Assembly: GCA_025738555.1 (NCBI GenBank) | Contig: JAOVFP010000016.1 | Location: forward strand, 682,001 to 746,000 | From: Cyathus striatus | Lineage: Eukaryota; Basidiomycota; Agaricomycetes; Agaricales; Nidulariaceae | Length of the DNA: 64,000 nucleotides | Reading direction: 5' to 3' | Shown: positions 13,417 through 24,083 of the stretch, one piece after another | Layout of the letters: each line of letters starts with the position of its first letter | How positions within the stretch are numbered: the stretch's first letter is position 1 | The notes under the pieces: generated by a model | Databases searched by the model: none | The model's input: the letters and a program-made list of their open reading frames with translations, nothing else | Told to the model about the DNA's origin: nothing | Program-made: the position numbers and the translations under genes

Positions 13417-14613
13417 CACGGCGGGCATTTGGCTGTCAGGTTCCGTGCTGTCATGGAACCTGAAGTGTAACCTGTCATGTAACTTGTCATGTCAGATCAT
13501 CAGCAGATCATCAGTGACAAGCGTCACAGAAAATTGAGCCAACTTACCAATTTCCAAAAACAAAGGTATCAAAATGCTACAACCGCGAAATCAGAATGGC
13601 GACAACAAGCTGGGTTAGATTACATAAGAGATCTCGGCTAGGTTTGAAAAGACAAGGCCGCATGTTCAATTCAGACACAGCGCAAACTGGCAGATACTTA
13701 ATGTTTGATTTTTAAAATACTTGTTGCAAAGTGGTATTGTATCAAATTAAACAGATGATAAAAAATGTATTGTAGCATTTTACTATACATTATACAGGTG
13801 ATGATTGCTCAAAATATATTGAGTTTGTAGTAGGCTCAGTGGTTTTTGCTCAATGAACTGTAAATGATCATTAAAAAATTCTACAGTTGGAAAGGCGTGT
13901 CAATAAACAAGTTATAAGCAGTCAATGTCTAAAAACTTAATACTTATTATAGAAGCATCACAGCAGAAGAAAACATATCTTACAGCACGAGTGAATGGGG
14001 CGATGTGATATATATAAAATCAGACTGTACTCACATTGCAGGTTGATTGACTACTGGTGAGTTGTACAAGTTTGAACAAAGTTATTTTATTTGCAGGAAG
14101 GCAGATGTTCAAACCTATATGGTTGTAAAGTTTTAGCTTAGCTATATTTTAGTTGCTGCGTGTTCCGCTACATCAGTTTTTAACATGTAACTCTGGCTTA
14201 TCATTCTTTCTCGGTAATTGTAAATATTCTGTAACTATTTCACATGAATTTTTGATAGCCACAAATACAATATTTAACCTGTAATGTACTACTGCAGCAG
14301 AATAATTATTCGTGAAAAGAATGGCTGTTCTTCCACAATATTGCATTGACAGTGAATCGAACACGCAACCTTCTCATTTCGAGTGCAGCTATTGTTGCTT
14401 ACCTCATCTTTTCGGGCTCACTTTCACTGTTCCAACTTCACGGTTGCCACATGGCGAATTCTTTGTGCTCATCAACTTCAAGTGCTCATGAACTGGTAAG
14501 CTGGTTCAATTTAATGTGACTTGTGTCACTGATGATTTTATGATGATCGACTTGACAGTAAACCTGACAGGTTACTTGACTGCACGGAACATGACAGCCA
14601 AATGCCTGCCGTG
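13417..14613. mobile_element. Non-autonomous CACTA-like DNA transposon (1197 bp)
   Basis: The left end reads CACGGCGGGCATTTGGCTGT and the inverted right end reads CACGGCAGGCATTTGGCTGT. Similarity continues imperfectly for about 100 bp and includes subterminal ACCTGTCA and ATCATCAGTGAC words. The element is flanked by CCA on both sides (13414-13416 and 14614-14616), a 3-bp target duplication as expected for CACTA elements, whose ends begin CAC. The interior has no coding capacity. It may be mobilised by a Plavaka/CACTA transposase such as the type seen at 3.3-7.1 kb, but the pairing is inferred. Confidence 0.75.
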
Positions 14614-15205
14614 CCAGTACTTGATTGAAACTTAGCTAAGGAATGTGTTCCGCGTTCCTGTCACGTGATCAAATGCGAGGCGTTAGAACCGTTATCTCCG
14701 AACCGGTTATTGCGGTTACGCATAGACCGGAGCAAGTCATGTGACTTCATACTTGTACTCCGAAATTATCCCGCTGTTTGATCTACCACATGGAATTCCA
14801 CATGTATTGTTGCTCCCGCATGGTCAATATGTTGGAAACAACATTATGTCGTCATATAAAGTAGTCTAGAGTAGTTCCTTTCCATATATAGGTACTGTAC
14901 AGTTTTATTTGTAAAAGATATATAAGGAGGACAGGAAGGAGGAGGAAAAGTAAGCAATCCCAGGAGAAATCCTAGGCTTCTTCCACTCTAGGAGTGTAAT
15001 AAATTGGAATAGAAACGAAACTGAACAGTATTTGAACCAAGTAATTTCATATTAGAAAGAATATTTAATCTATAGTTTCCTACCTTTATACTAGTTTATA
15101 CATTATCTATGTTTTCTCTCCCTTGAACTTAAAGCCTGTGGTTTGCGATGATTATTTGAGTATTACAATATATATTAGTACTATTTAAATACAAATCACA
15201 AATTT
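14614..15205. other. No recognisable feature
   Basis: Holds a GA-rich patch (about 14920-14950, AGGAGGACAGGAAGGAGGAG) and AT-rich flanks. It probably lies inside the intron or gap between exons of the coiled-coil gene. Nothing else is supported. Confidence 0.3.
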
Positions 15206-15373
15206 GGCGCATCAGAAGCATTAACACGTGAGAAGGAGGTAGCTGCAAAAGTTAAGATGGAGTCGATAAGGGCGGATGCAGAGAAGAGGGCTCAGCTTGA
15301 GGTGGAAAAGATGCAGGAGGTAGCTATGCTAAAGCGCGAGGCTATGCGACTTCAGGCAAAGATGGAACTCAAG

Positions 15374-16615
15374 GTAGGGCTGCCAACTGTTACCATATAA
15401 TACGGTTATACGGCTCCTGTAATACGGTGACGAGTGCCATACCATTGTCAGTCTCAGAGGTACCTTTGGCAGTATGGTATACAGGACAGTTTCAAGCTGC
15501 CATGAACCATATCTCTGTGTCCGTATATGGCTGATGTATGGTCCATAAATGCCAAATTATTATGTAAGCTTTGTTTAAGACTGCGGATGCGATTATCAAC
15601 ATCAATTTCCAATTTTTCATGCTATAATGACTTGATTTATCGTCAACTGACTTGTCTTGTATCGTCTTATCATCTAGAAATCTTGGCATTTTGTACCGTC
15701 AATGCAAATTCATAGACTGTGTGCTCCTTTGAGCAAAAAAGCACTGTGTCAAGACCTGTATTTCTACGTAAGGTCGGAAGCGTAAGGTAGGGAAGTGCGG
15801 GACAGAAGGACCGTCGGCTTCAGCTTATATGCTGCGCCCCTTGTCGTTCTCGTGGTCCAGGTATTTCGAAGTGCGGAAGAGAGGGACAGGAGTGCAGAGT
15901 GCAGAGTCATTGCTGTGAAGGCAACGATTCAAGCCGGAGTTGAGTAGGACTCAAAGACAAGTAAGAAGAATAGTAACTTAGTCGATATTCGAACTGAGTA
16001 TCAGTAGTACAAAATATGCTACTTAAATACTATACGACTTCACCGATGACCGGTGAACGAATGGGTAATAGTATACTAATTGATAAACATAATAAGATGG
16101 TGGTGTAGGGTTTGAATACAATATGTACCAAGGACGAACTAAGGATTTGAAAGGAATGCTGAGACAAGTATACCCGGGGTACGATGGAGAAAGCATAATG
16201 GAGAACGGATAAGGATCGGATGAATAAGATGACATAAGCTTGGCGACCTTGGTCGGAAGAGCGGAAGGGAAAGTAGAGGAACCAGATCTGTACAAGTTAA
16301 GAAGTGCGGGAAGTGCGGAGACGAAGTGCGGAATAGAAGTGCAGGAAAGGTAGGAAAAGTACGGCTATGACACACTGCATTGATAGTGCTACCTGAATCC
16401 TATCTGAATCCTATTTCAAATTCTAAGCACTGCGCACACTATGCAGAATGCTATTGGTTAAGTTCTTATCACTATTTACCATCTGACTAAATCACGCCAT
16501 GCTGGTGAATAGGCTTTGCGACACAGAATGAATTTTTTCATGATTATATAGAGAACTGAAAGGTATAAATATCAGTATGTATGTTCTTTCCAAGACATTG
16601 TCATTTCTCATGATG
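15374..16615. other. No gene; GAAGTGCGG-rich tract
   Basis: Between about 15770 and 16370 the word GAAGTGCGG or close variants recurs in two clusters (15800-15910 and 16300-16350). The minus-strand frames there are low-complexity Ser/Pro/Leu translations of this tract and are not credible genes. At 15395-15480 there are several ATACGG words. No terminal repeats were found. Confidence 0.35.
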
Positions 16616-17014
16616 TCTGACAACAATCCTCTTCAAGACAATACTCTTTCTTTTGAAGTTCACACTGCCGCAGATGTTCATGATCCAGCTCCAAGCGATG
16701 GTATGTCAATGACACTTCTTCTATTTAATAATCTATTAATAAATGCACAGGGAAACTTGGCCATGGACATCGCAAGAGAAACAATACCCGGTTGAAAGAA
16801 TTCATTGAAGCAGAGAAGATGGACAAGTTTGGTAAGCCCACGGTTCCCAACCCTTCTTCTATGAAGAAGAGTCACAGAACGGCTTCATGCCTGGACCCAT
16901 CTACTGCCCTGAACAACGATCTTCCCGAGTTGTTATTGGATTCCGATGGGGAGGATTTTGACGGTGACAGCGATGATGAGAGCAGCAGTGACAAAGAGGA
17001 GGAGGAAATTAGAA

Positions 17015-17022
17015 TTAGTAAC
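17015..17022. repeat. Left target-site duplication of element A (TTAGTAAC)
   Basis: TTAGTAAC immediately precedes the terminal CAAGGG of element A and is repeated exactly after its other end at 23304-23311. Removing A plus one copy restores the hAT reading frame (RISN followed by KE and a splice site). Confidence 0.9.
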
Positions 17023-20000
17023 CAAGGGTACTCGCGAAGTATACTTTCCCATGGTAGGTATGGTAGGTAGGGTCATGTTGGTGGTTGAATTAAAAAAAAT
17101 GGATCCTTTTTTAAAAAGCTTAAAAAACATGTAAACGAGAACGATTGAAGCATTTCAGCATCTTGAATGGCTTATTGTTCATTTACTGAGTCGATATACC
17201 ATGTAACTATCATTAATGAGCAATTTAGAACATTTAAGATAAGTAATTGTTATCTTATCTTATGATTACATCATCACATTTTCTTGTTGTGTGCTTTGGT
17301 TTGGCTTTGGCAAGGCTTTGGTAGGACTTCCTGCCACTTTTTTCAATAAAAGTCATTTTGACCCAGTTTAATATACCACAGTGACCAAGCAGTGACCCTT
17401 ACTTGACACCGACTTGACCAAGACTTGACAGTATTGACACAGAGCATCTCTTTGACCTCTGATGGTTTAAATACCTATTTATTCAACCGTGATTCTATCA
17501 CACCAATATCACACTGACAATAATCCCACCTAGACCCAGCTGTTTACAACATTATTAATTCAAAATTGTAATGGGTAAAGCCAAGAAGAAAGAAGTATGT
17601 TGTCATTTGCTTCTGATATAGATTGATAACCTAATTGAGTTATAGAACCAGCCTTCAGCTCCTCCGCCTCCAGCACCACCTGGAGTTATTGACTCAGAAG
17701 GCTATGCTATTTGCCCAGATTGTGGAGATCGCAAAAACTGTGCAAAAGGTGGCTTAAAGAATCTTACAGAAAACCATATAGGGAGTGAAGCCTGCAAAAC
17801 AGCGAAGGCAATTTGTGACAAGGAAGGAAAGAGGAAGAAGGATGGATCTTTACTCACATTCTTTGTAAAGCCAAAAGCCAAGCCTGTCCCACTGACTGTT
17901 TCTGAACCTAATATCATCAAAAACTTGATCTTACCTGCCAATTTTGCACATCCATCTCAACCATCACTAGAACACAAGGTTCCATGTCAAGTAGAGCTGA
18001 AAAATGATCCCAGTGACTTTCTAGTGAGATTAATTGACGCAATTTCAGGTCTTCCTGAGAGTGTTCCTGAAGCAACAGAGTATGATTGCCTAGCTGTGTT
18101 TGCAGGGAACCCAGCAGATCATGATGATCCAACAGTGAATGGCAATGATCTCTGGGAGACTAAGCTGAACAAGTTACTCAAGTCAGTGTTTGGGTGGGGT
18201 GAAGAAGTAAATATGGACGACATCATACGCCGAGGTAGGAAAGGGTTGGATGGTTTAGCCAACTTCATTAGGCATTTCGTTGTGAAGAGGGAGGTGGATA
18301 TCGCATTACTTGAAGGGAAACTGCTTGGTTTACTAGACAAAGTCATAGAGAAGTTAGTCTAACATATTACTTTACAAATTCGTTATCACTAACATTCTAA
18401 ACCAGAAATATTAATGTGAAGATGCCCATTACAAATGTTGGTACAAGATCTCTATCTTTGTCTCAAGGTGTATCTGGCTCCACTGCTATTACAGACGGTA
18501 ATACAGTGCACAAAGTTATTGAAATCAACACACTGGGGGCAAAAGTAATGAAGCAAACATGTCAATCAATAAAAGTTTGTGAAGGCTATTTACTTACTAT
18601 TCCCATTGGAAAATCGCCACATACATCTTATCCATTTGGACTGCATATTGTACTCAACCTTCCTTGGTCTTACAAAATCTCACAAGAAGTTATGACACTC
18701 CATGCTTCCAATTGTGTTCAACTGGTGGAATGCAATATCAAGTCATGCAAACCTTGCTGTAACTTGAGCAAAAATGTACCCCTTCAAAGGATTGTTCAGC
18801 GCATACAGGAAGGAATTCATGCTAACACACCATTCTTGTATCATGGAATTGAAGGTCTACTCAAACTTCTGCATCACAAAAATGAACAAATGGAGTTTTA
18901 TCGTCACCAGGGACTTAACTATGCAAGACAACTACTCACAAAAGCAAAAAGTCTCAACAATCAGAAGAGGTTAATCACTGCTATTGCTAGTGGTAAGGTC
19001 AATTGAGTTGACCGGGTCTTGACTATGGGTATTCGAAGGAAATGTGGTGCCATAGCATTATATGAGCTAATTATGGAGGCCACAAAGGGGGCATATCACC
19101 CTAAAAGTTTTACAGAAGAAGAACTAAAATCTATTCTTATATGGAGGCTTGCTGGAAACCGGGTTGCACAAATTAACCATTGAGCAAATGGAGCACCGAG
19201 TGTGACATACATGCGATCTAGGTCAACCATTCCTCGACTTGTTCCATCTCCATGGCAACCTACCTGCAATGAAATCACAACAAATCTCAATGCAACTGTA
19301 ACTGACATACTTGATGTAATTGGAGAATATGTCCAGTCTGGCCATGTTCTTCATACTGTATTGATGTTTGATGAGATTGCTACTGAAAAAGGATCCATTG
19401 GGATCCGAAGACAAATAACTTTCTTGGTCTCTGTAGAGAGCATGCACACAAGTCCTCCATCGAATTTGTGAATGATAAGGATATGATAGAGTTGTTCAAG
19501 AGTTTAGACAACAAAGAAATTCATTATGCAGGAGAGGTGAGATTCAATTGACAGTGCAGAGTGGGCATACCAACTAACCAAAGTATTATAGGCTACTATA
19601 TCAGCTGTCAGTGCACTTTGCAAGAACCATTGGATATACCCTGCCAGGCCAGTGTTGGTATCCGGTGACTGTAAACATGAAACTGGAGAGGAGCATGCTG
19701 TTCTTCTACAGACAGTTGTCGATGGTATTGATATTCTGAAAACAAAACTAAGTTTTGCATCGTCTCTATTGCATCCGATGGAGAAGCTCAATGAGGTGCT
19801 GCACTGATATGTCTTACCTTTAAGAAGAAATTAAGTGAAGACTCTCCAATTTATAGCCAGCTCAAGTTCCTCACATTTCTCAATCTATATGTTGGAGATG
19901 ATGATCTTACATGCGATAAGGACTACAAACACATTGTCAAGCAGCTCTGAAATTTAGCAATCAGAGAGCGTGGTATCACTATAAACAACCGTCGGATTAC

Positions 20001-23000
20001 TCCAAGTATCATAATAGGTCAACTGAAGAGTGAAGGACTAGGGGCAGATCATATTAGAGCGATTTTCAATCCTGATGACAAACAGGATGTCAAACTGGCA
20101 TATGATTTGTTAAAGGATATATGGAGCCTTCCATGTTCTGCTCTCAACTCAAATCCTGGCTTTTCAGAAAACCATGAAGCTCTGCAGACATTCGGAAAAT
20201 TTGCATACCACCTTATTTTTCCATATCTCTGTGTGGACTTATCTTTATCAGAACAGATCGAACATCTAAGTGCTGCAGCACATCTCGCACTTGCACTATA
20301 TTGACAAGCTGGAAAGGAGTTCCTTCCTAACAATTTGTACATTGATATACAACTTATGGTCAAGAACATTGTCTTTTGCATTGCAAAAGCAAAAGTTGAT
20401 GATCTGGATGGAGAATTTTGGATTATTCTCTTGGGAACTGATCGACTTGAAGAGCTCTTTGGAATTCTTCGGATGATGATAGGCAATGACACAAATTTAG
20501 ATATGCTACAATTGGTGTCACAGCTTGCAGGCACTACAGAGGTCTCCAATATCTTAGCAAAACATCCAGACTGGGACCAAAATCCACATTGACTCAAGTT
20601 ACCTGCTCTTACACGTGAGTCCAAAGAAATACCTGACAGTGCAGACCACATTAAACCTGGAGTGTGGAGGGGAAATGTGCATCTTAAAGATGTATCACTT
20701 CAAACATCCTGGAAGCATGGTAGGAAAATTGTGGAAGAAGAATGTGAATTTATTATTTCTATACTCAAAGCCTCGAAGATGAAGGAGCCGATATGCTATC
20801 TCCTTCAGGGACTCTCCTTGTTAACCTCCCCCTGACAACAGTGATATTGATACACTTGAAGAAGTTCCCCACAATTCTACTGTCTCTGGAGTGTCTCCTC
20901 TTTCCATTTCAGATGTGGATATGTGTATCGAAGTTGAAGACAGATTCGCTGAACTTGCAGAGAGCAACAACAAATCATCAACAACACTATTCACTAGTTG
21001 AATTGTGGTAGATGGAAAAGATATGGCTAAATCTAGACTGCTCACTCAGTACAGTAAAGATCATAAATATGCCAGCTCTACAGACCAATTAAAACGTGTA
21101 CAGGCAGTTGGAAGATACAATGGAAGTAGCTCAAGTATGTTCAGTGTGAGTTCACCTTTACATGGTGATGAAAATGTGCTTGTCGTTACAGACCCAATTG
21201 CCACACTGTTGTATGTGGACAACAAGTTCTGGCTTTGCATAGGTGAAGTCAGTGGTCTGCAGCTTGGTGGACAACCAGTGGAGTATATAAGTCTTGATAT
21301 ACTTGTCGAAGATACTGTCTCAGTTTCATATCAGGTGTTAGGAGTCTGACAAGCTACATCAGATGATGATCCTGAACTTAAACATGACTGGAGAACTTAC
21401 TCAATAAAGGAGCTTTCCTTCACTGTTCCTGGCCGACTGGTGCAGGTGACAAATCCTACACTTTCAGCTACACATCAGAAGATACCATTTTATCTGCTTG
21501 AAGGATCAGTTCTTGTTGTGATGATGGCAAGCATATTTCAAAGTCTTACAACATCAGATTTGAAACATGTTCCAAAAATCGAACCAATGAGGGAATATCC
21601 TTACAGAGAAGGTTGAGGTACATTAACACCAATGTAAACTATGCATTGATATACAATTAACACTTATGCTAGGATATTCCTGCTTCATATGTGAAACAGA
21701 CCATGATATTGCAGATATTGGTCACCTTGATACATATGAATGCTCCCATTGCTCGCCATGTGCTACACTTGACCTTACCCAAGGTCAACATGTCCTTGAA
21801 CATATAGGTGCACACATTTTGTTTGACCCAGATGTCATTAACTCGAAGGGCATATTGTGCAGTCTCTGTCTCTGTCCAACTTCACAGTGCTGGTACTTTT
21901 TAGGCAAAGGAAGAGGTGCAAATGGAAAAATAAGAATTGATCAGAAAATATCAAGTGGATGTCTAATGAAGATGAAATTTTCTTACAATGTTGCATCCAA
22001 GTCAACAGTGTCATCTCCCTGCTCTAATGTTCCAATGAACTGCCCTATATGTCCAAGTTCTGAGCCTGCAATCTGGAAATATTTCATGAAGCAGCATTTT
22101 GAAGATAGACATGGCTCACAGACACTTACGAAGTACTCACATTTATGGTATATAACACCCTTTGAGCATGATGAAATGAGAAGAATTTGGAAGAAAGGAA
22201 CTTCTGGAGTTGTTAAGACAGCAAAAAGTTCTGCAAACTCAACACTAAAAGTTTCAGAAGCTCACCATGCACAAATTAATCCAAGGTACTAATATCTTCT
22301 CATATTTTGTCACCATGTCACTAATACATATCACCCATACTAGTCCCAAGATTCCAGTTGCACTGTTGAATGAAGATGGCACTGATGAAGATCAAGAAAA
22401 CAGCATCGCAAAGGAACAAACTGCCACACAGATGGTGGAATGTGTTGAAGGAGAGATTTCGTATGTGCTGCAACAAGCAGCTTATAGCGCTACAGCAATG
22501 TTTGAGCTTGAAAATCCTGAAAAAGGGATATTGCAGGTTGACTCAGACAAAACGGGGTCACCGGCAGTGGGGGACGTACCTGGTACTTGCAGGGAGCTCA
22601 TTCAGAACGGCAGTGAGGGGATGGAATCGCTTCATCAGGCAGGTGGTGTGCCAAGCCTGCAGAGTTAGCTGAGGAAATTGACACTCCATCAGCATCAAGA
22701 AGATCTGCCACAACCAACATCATGAGTACCTTTCACATGAGCTCTAAAAAGACTTGCTCACTTGTCATGACATGAAGAATCTTGATTCCGATGTAGCTAT
22801 CAACAACAGTTTAAATGCAGAGGGACAGGAACTTGATAAATTTGAAGTTCCAGTATGTCGAAAGAGAGCCCATAGAATGTACCAGCAAAATGATTGCCTG
22901 TGTGGAACTGTTGTCAGTGAATCAGTTCCGGACAACTTGAAGGTGGAGTGTAAGAACATTGGCTGTGAAACACAATTTGTAAGTCCCCTACTTCAAATAA

Positions 23001-23303
23001 ACAGCTATTTATCTTCACTTATATATTTATCTCACAGTTCCATCGTAGCTGTGTTTCTGATGGGCCAATTCCTTGTAACTGGGCTTGCGATGCTTGTAAG
23101 AGTAATGGGTGGGGAAGTAAAGGGAGTAAGAGAGCAAGGAAGTAATTTGACAGCATATCATGGCATCAACTAAAAATAGATTTTCTTCCGCATTAGAGAA
23201 TTTAATGTATTACTAAGCATGTATAGGTAGGTAGGGTAGACAACATGGTGATTTCGAAAAAATAGACCCTAGGTCTTTTTTTTATTTTTCATGAGTACCC
23301 TTG
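17023..23303 (+). mobile_element. Element A, 6.28 kb DNA transposon, candidate P-like superfamily (left copy)
   Basis: The terminal inverted repeats are CAAGGGTACTC and GAGTACCCTTG (11 bp perfect, 14 of 16 if extended to GAA). Perfect 8-bp target duplicates TTAGTAAC lie outside both ends. Subterminal GGTAGGTAGGG words occur near both ends (about 17060 and 23230). The interior is filled by one large split gene on the plus strand. An 8-bp duplication occurs in the hAT and P superfamilies among others, and the encoded protein does not look like hAT. The exact ends make this a well-defined element whatever its superfamily. Confidence 0.88.
17571..23145 (+). pseudogene. Very large putative transposase of element A, nine internal TGA stops (left copy)
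   Basis: Starts MGKAKKKE, followed by an intron. A zinc-finger-like motif follows (C31, C34, H52, C58) and then a Lys-rich stretch. An intron at about 18361-18405 leads to MPITNVGTRSLSLSQG, a Cys-rich part (NIKSCKPCCNLS) and RSRSTIPRLVPSPWQPT. A core follows with VLMFDEIATE (Asp codon 19370), VSGDCKHETG (Asp 19667), SIASDGEA (Asp 19777), YVGDDDLTCDKDYKHIV and DRLEELFGILR (20440-20472). C-terminal parts are TVPGRLVQ, a Cys-rich domain (21669-22100) and a PHD-like finger split by an intron (22979-23037). The stop is TAA at 23143. Internal TGAs lie at 19004, 19181, 19792, 19948, 20302, 20590, 20999, 21347 and 21614. The family is widespread in agarics as hypothetical proteins; a transposase role is inferred. 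Small indels also break this copy near 17989, 22620 and 22747. Confidence 0.7.
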
Positions 23304-23311
23304 TTAGTAAC
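23304..23311. repeat. Right target-site duplication of element A (TTAGTAAC)
   Basis: Exact copy of 17015-17022, directly after the terminal ...ACCCTTG. The mirror copy GTTACTAA stands at 36149-36156 beside the inner end of the right-arm element. Confidence 0.9.
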
Positions 23312-24075
23312 AAGGAGGTACCTGAATTGTTGCTCAGGTTTTATCTTGCATTCTAATAATATATATTAACTTCTGAAACAGCTCGCAGATGCTTTGCCAT
23401 TGAAGTTGGTATCTGAGAAATCAAAGAGGAAGTGTGCTCAGTCAACTGGAAACCCTCAAAGTCTTAATCTTCCACATCCTGTTCGAAGAAGAGTCGTAAT
23501 GTCGCCATTTCTATTCAGGGTAGCTTGGATAGTATTGAAACTCAAACTGTATTAAGCTTCCAATGTATTCATTTATTGAAGATTTAACTGATTTTGGTAT
23601 TGTTAATTTAGTGGGGAAAGCGTAATCCCATTTATCTATTCTATGAGGAAGTCGATTGCGGAAAAAATGGCGAAACGGAAGAGGGTAGCCACTATTACCA
23701 ATGCTATCATGGTAACCGCTTGATTTTGAAGATGACTAAAAAGATGAAATATTCTCTTAATGGTATTTGTTTACAGTATATATTTTATATGTGTTTTGAT
23801 ATCATTTTAACTAGGGCTAACGGGACATTTAAAGAAATTCCCAGCTATGAATCGATTATACACTGTTCTTAATGGTCGATCTAGTCCACCGACGAAGGAG
23901 GAAGAGTTACTGGCCTCAGGTGAGATATCCATGGACTCGCTTGGTGGAAACAGCTACCTTGTGAAGCTGGAGAAAACCTCACAAAACATTGTATGTGCTT
24001 TTGAGAAGCAGTTGATGAAAGCCAAGGTGTGTTGTTCAAATATATTTGTGTTTTACATATTAAATCGGATTTAGG

Positions 24076-24083
24076 GGGAGTGG
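24076..24083. repeat. Target-site duplication of element B (GGGAGTGG), left
   Basis: GGGAGTGG stands before CAGGCTCC and again at 25381-25388 after GGAGCCTG. Excision would join an exon start to CAGCAAGAGACC and restore the hAT frame (EWQQETFEDLL). Confidence 0.88.

Larger units (their letters stand above)
12058..15373 (+). pseudogene. Unidentified multi-exon gene with C-terminal coiled coil, split by a transposon
   Basis: The exons read as one protein. The first part has KGGGKAKSEWLWKLAIAMFE and a Lys-rich stretch, then an intron (about 12380-12435). The second exon has a helical segment (WHEFHLNLSFLLLSYHIEEI) and a long acidic region (about 12710-12950), then a basic Ser/Pro region ending KFATVAQIE near 13130. 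A 168-bp exon at 15206-15373 then encodes a coiled coil (LTREKEVAAKVKMESIRADA and onward) followed by a GT splice site. The gap holds a 1.2 kb CACTA-like element. A TGA at 12956 interrupts AK(stop)KLTDAEDD, again consistent with a former CGA. The acidic-basic-coiled-coil layout is common in transposon-linked agaric genes; the function is unknown. Joining the last exon to the rest is my inference. Confidence 0.45.

Noticed and set aside
16023..16375. Minus-strand Ser/Pro/Leu-rich frames
   Set aside because: Low-complexity translation of the GAAGTGCGG-rich tract; no domain or splicing evidence.
20049..20651. 200-codon minus-strand frame, mirrored at 38810-39412
   Set aside because: Lies antisense to the conserved core of the element A gene, where the plus strand matches a family; a shadow frame.
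19004..21616. Reassigned code with TGA read as Arg
   Set aside because: The seven-helix genes at 42590-43654 and 46317-47435 end at TGA where their homologous tails end, and CGA codons still encode Arg inside element A (for example the MRSRSTIPR segment at 19211).
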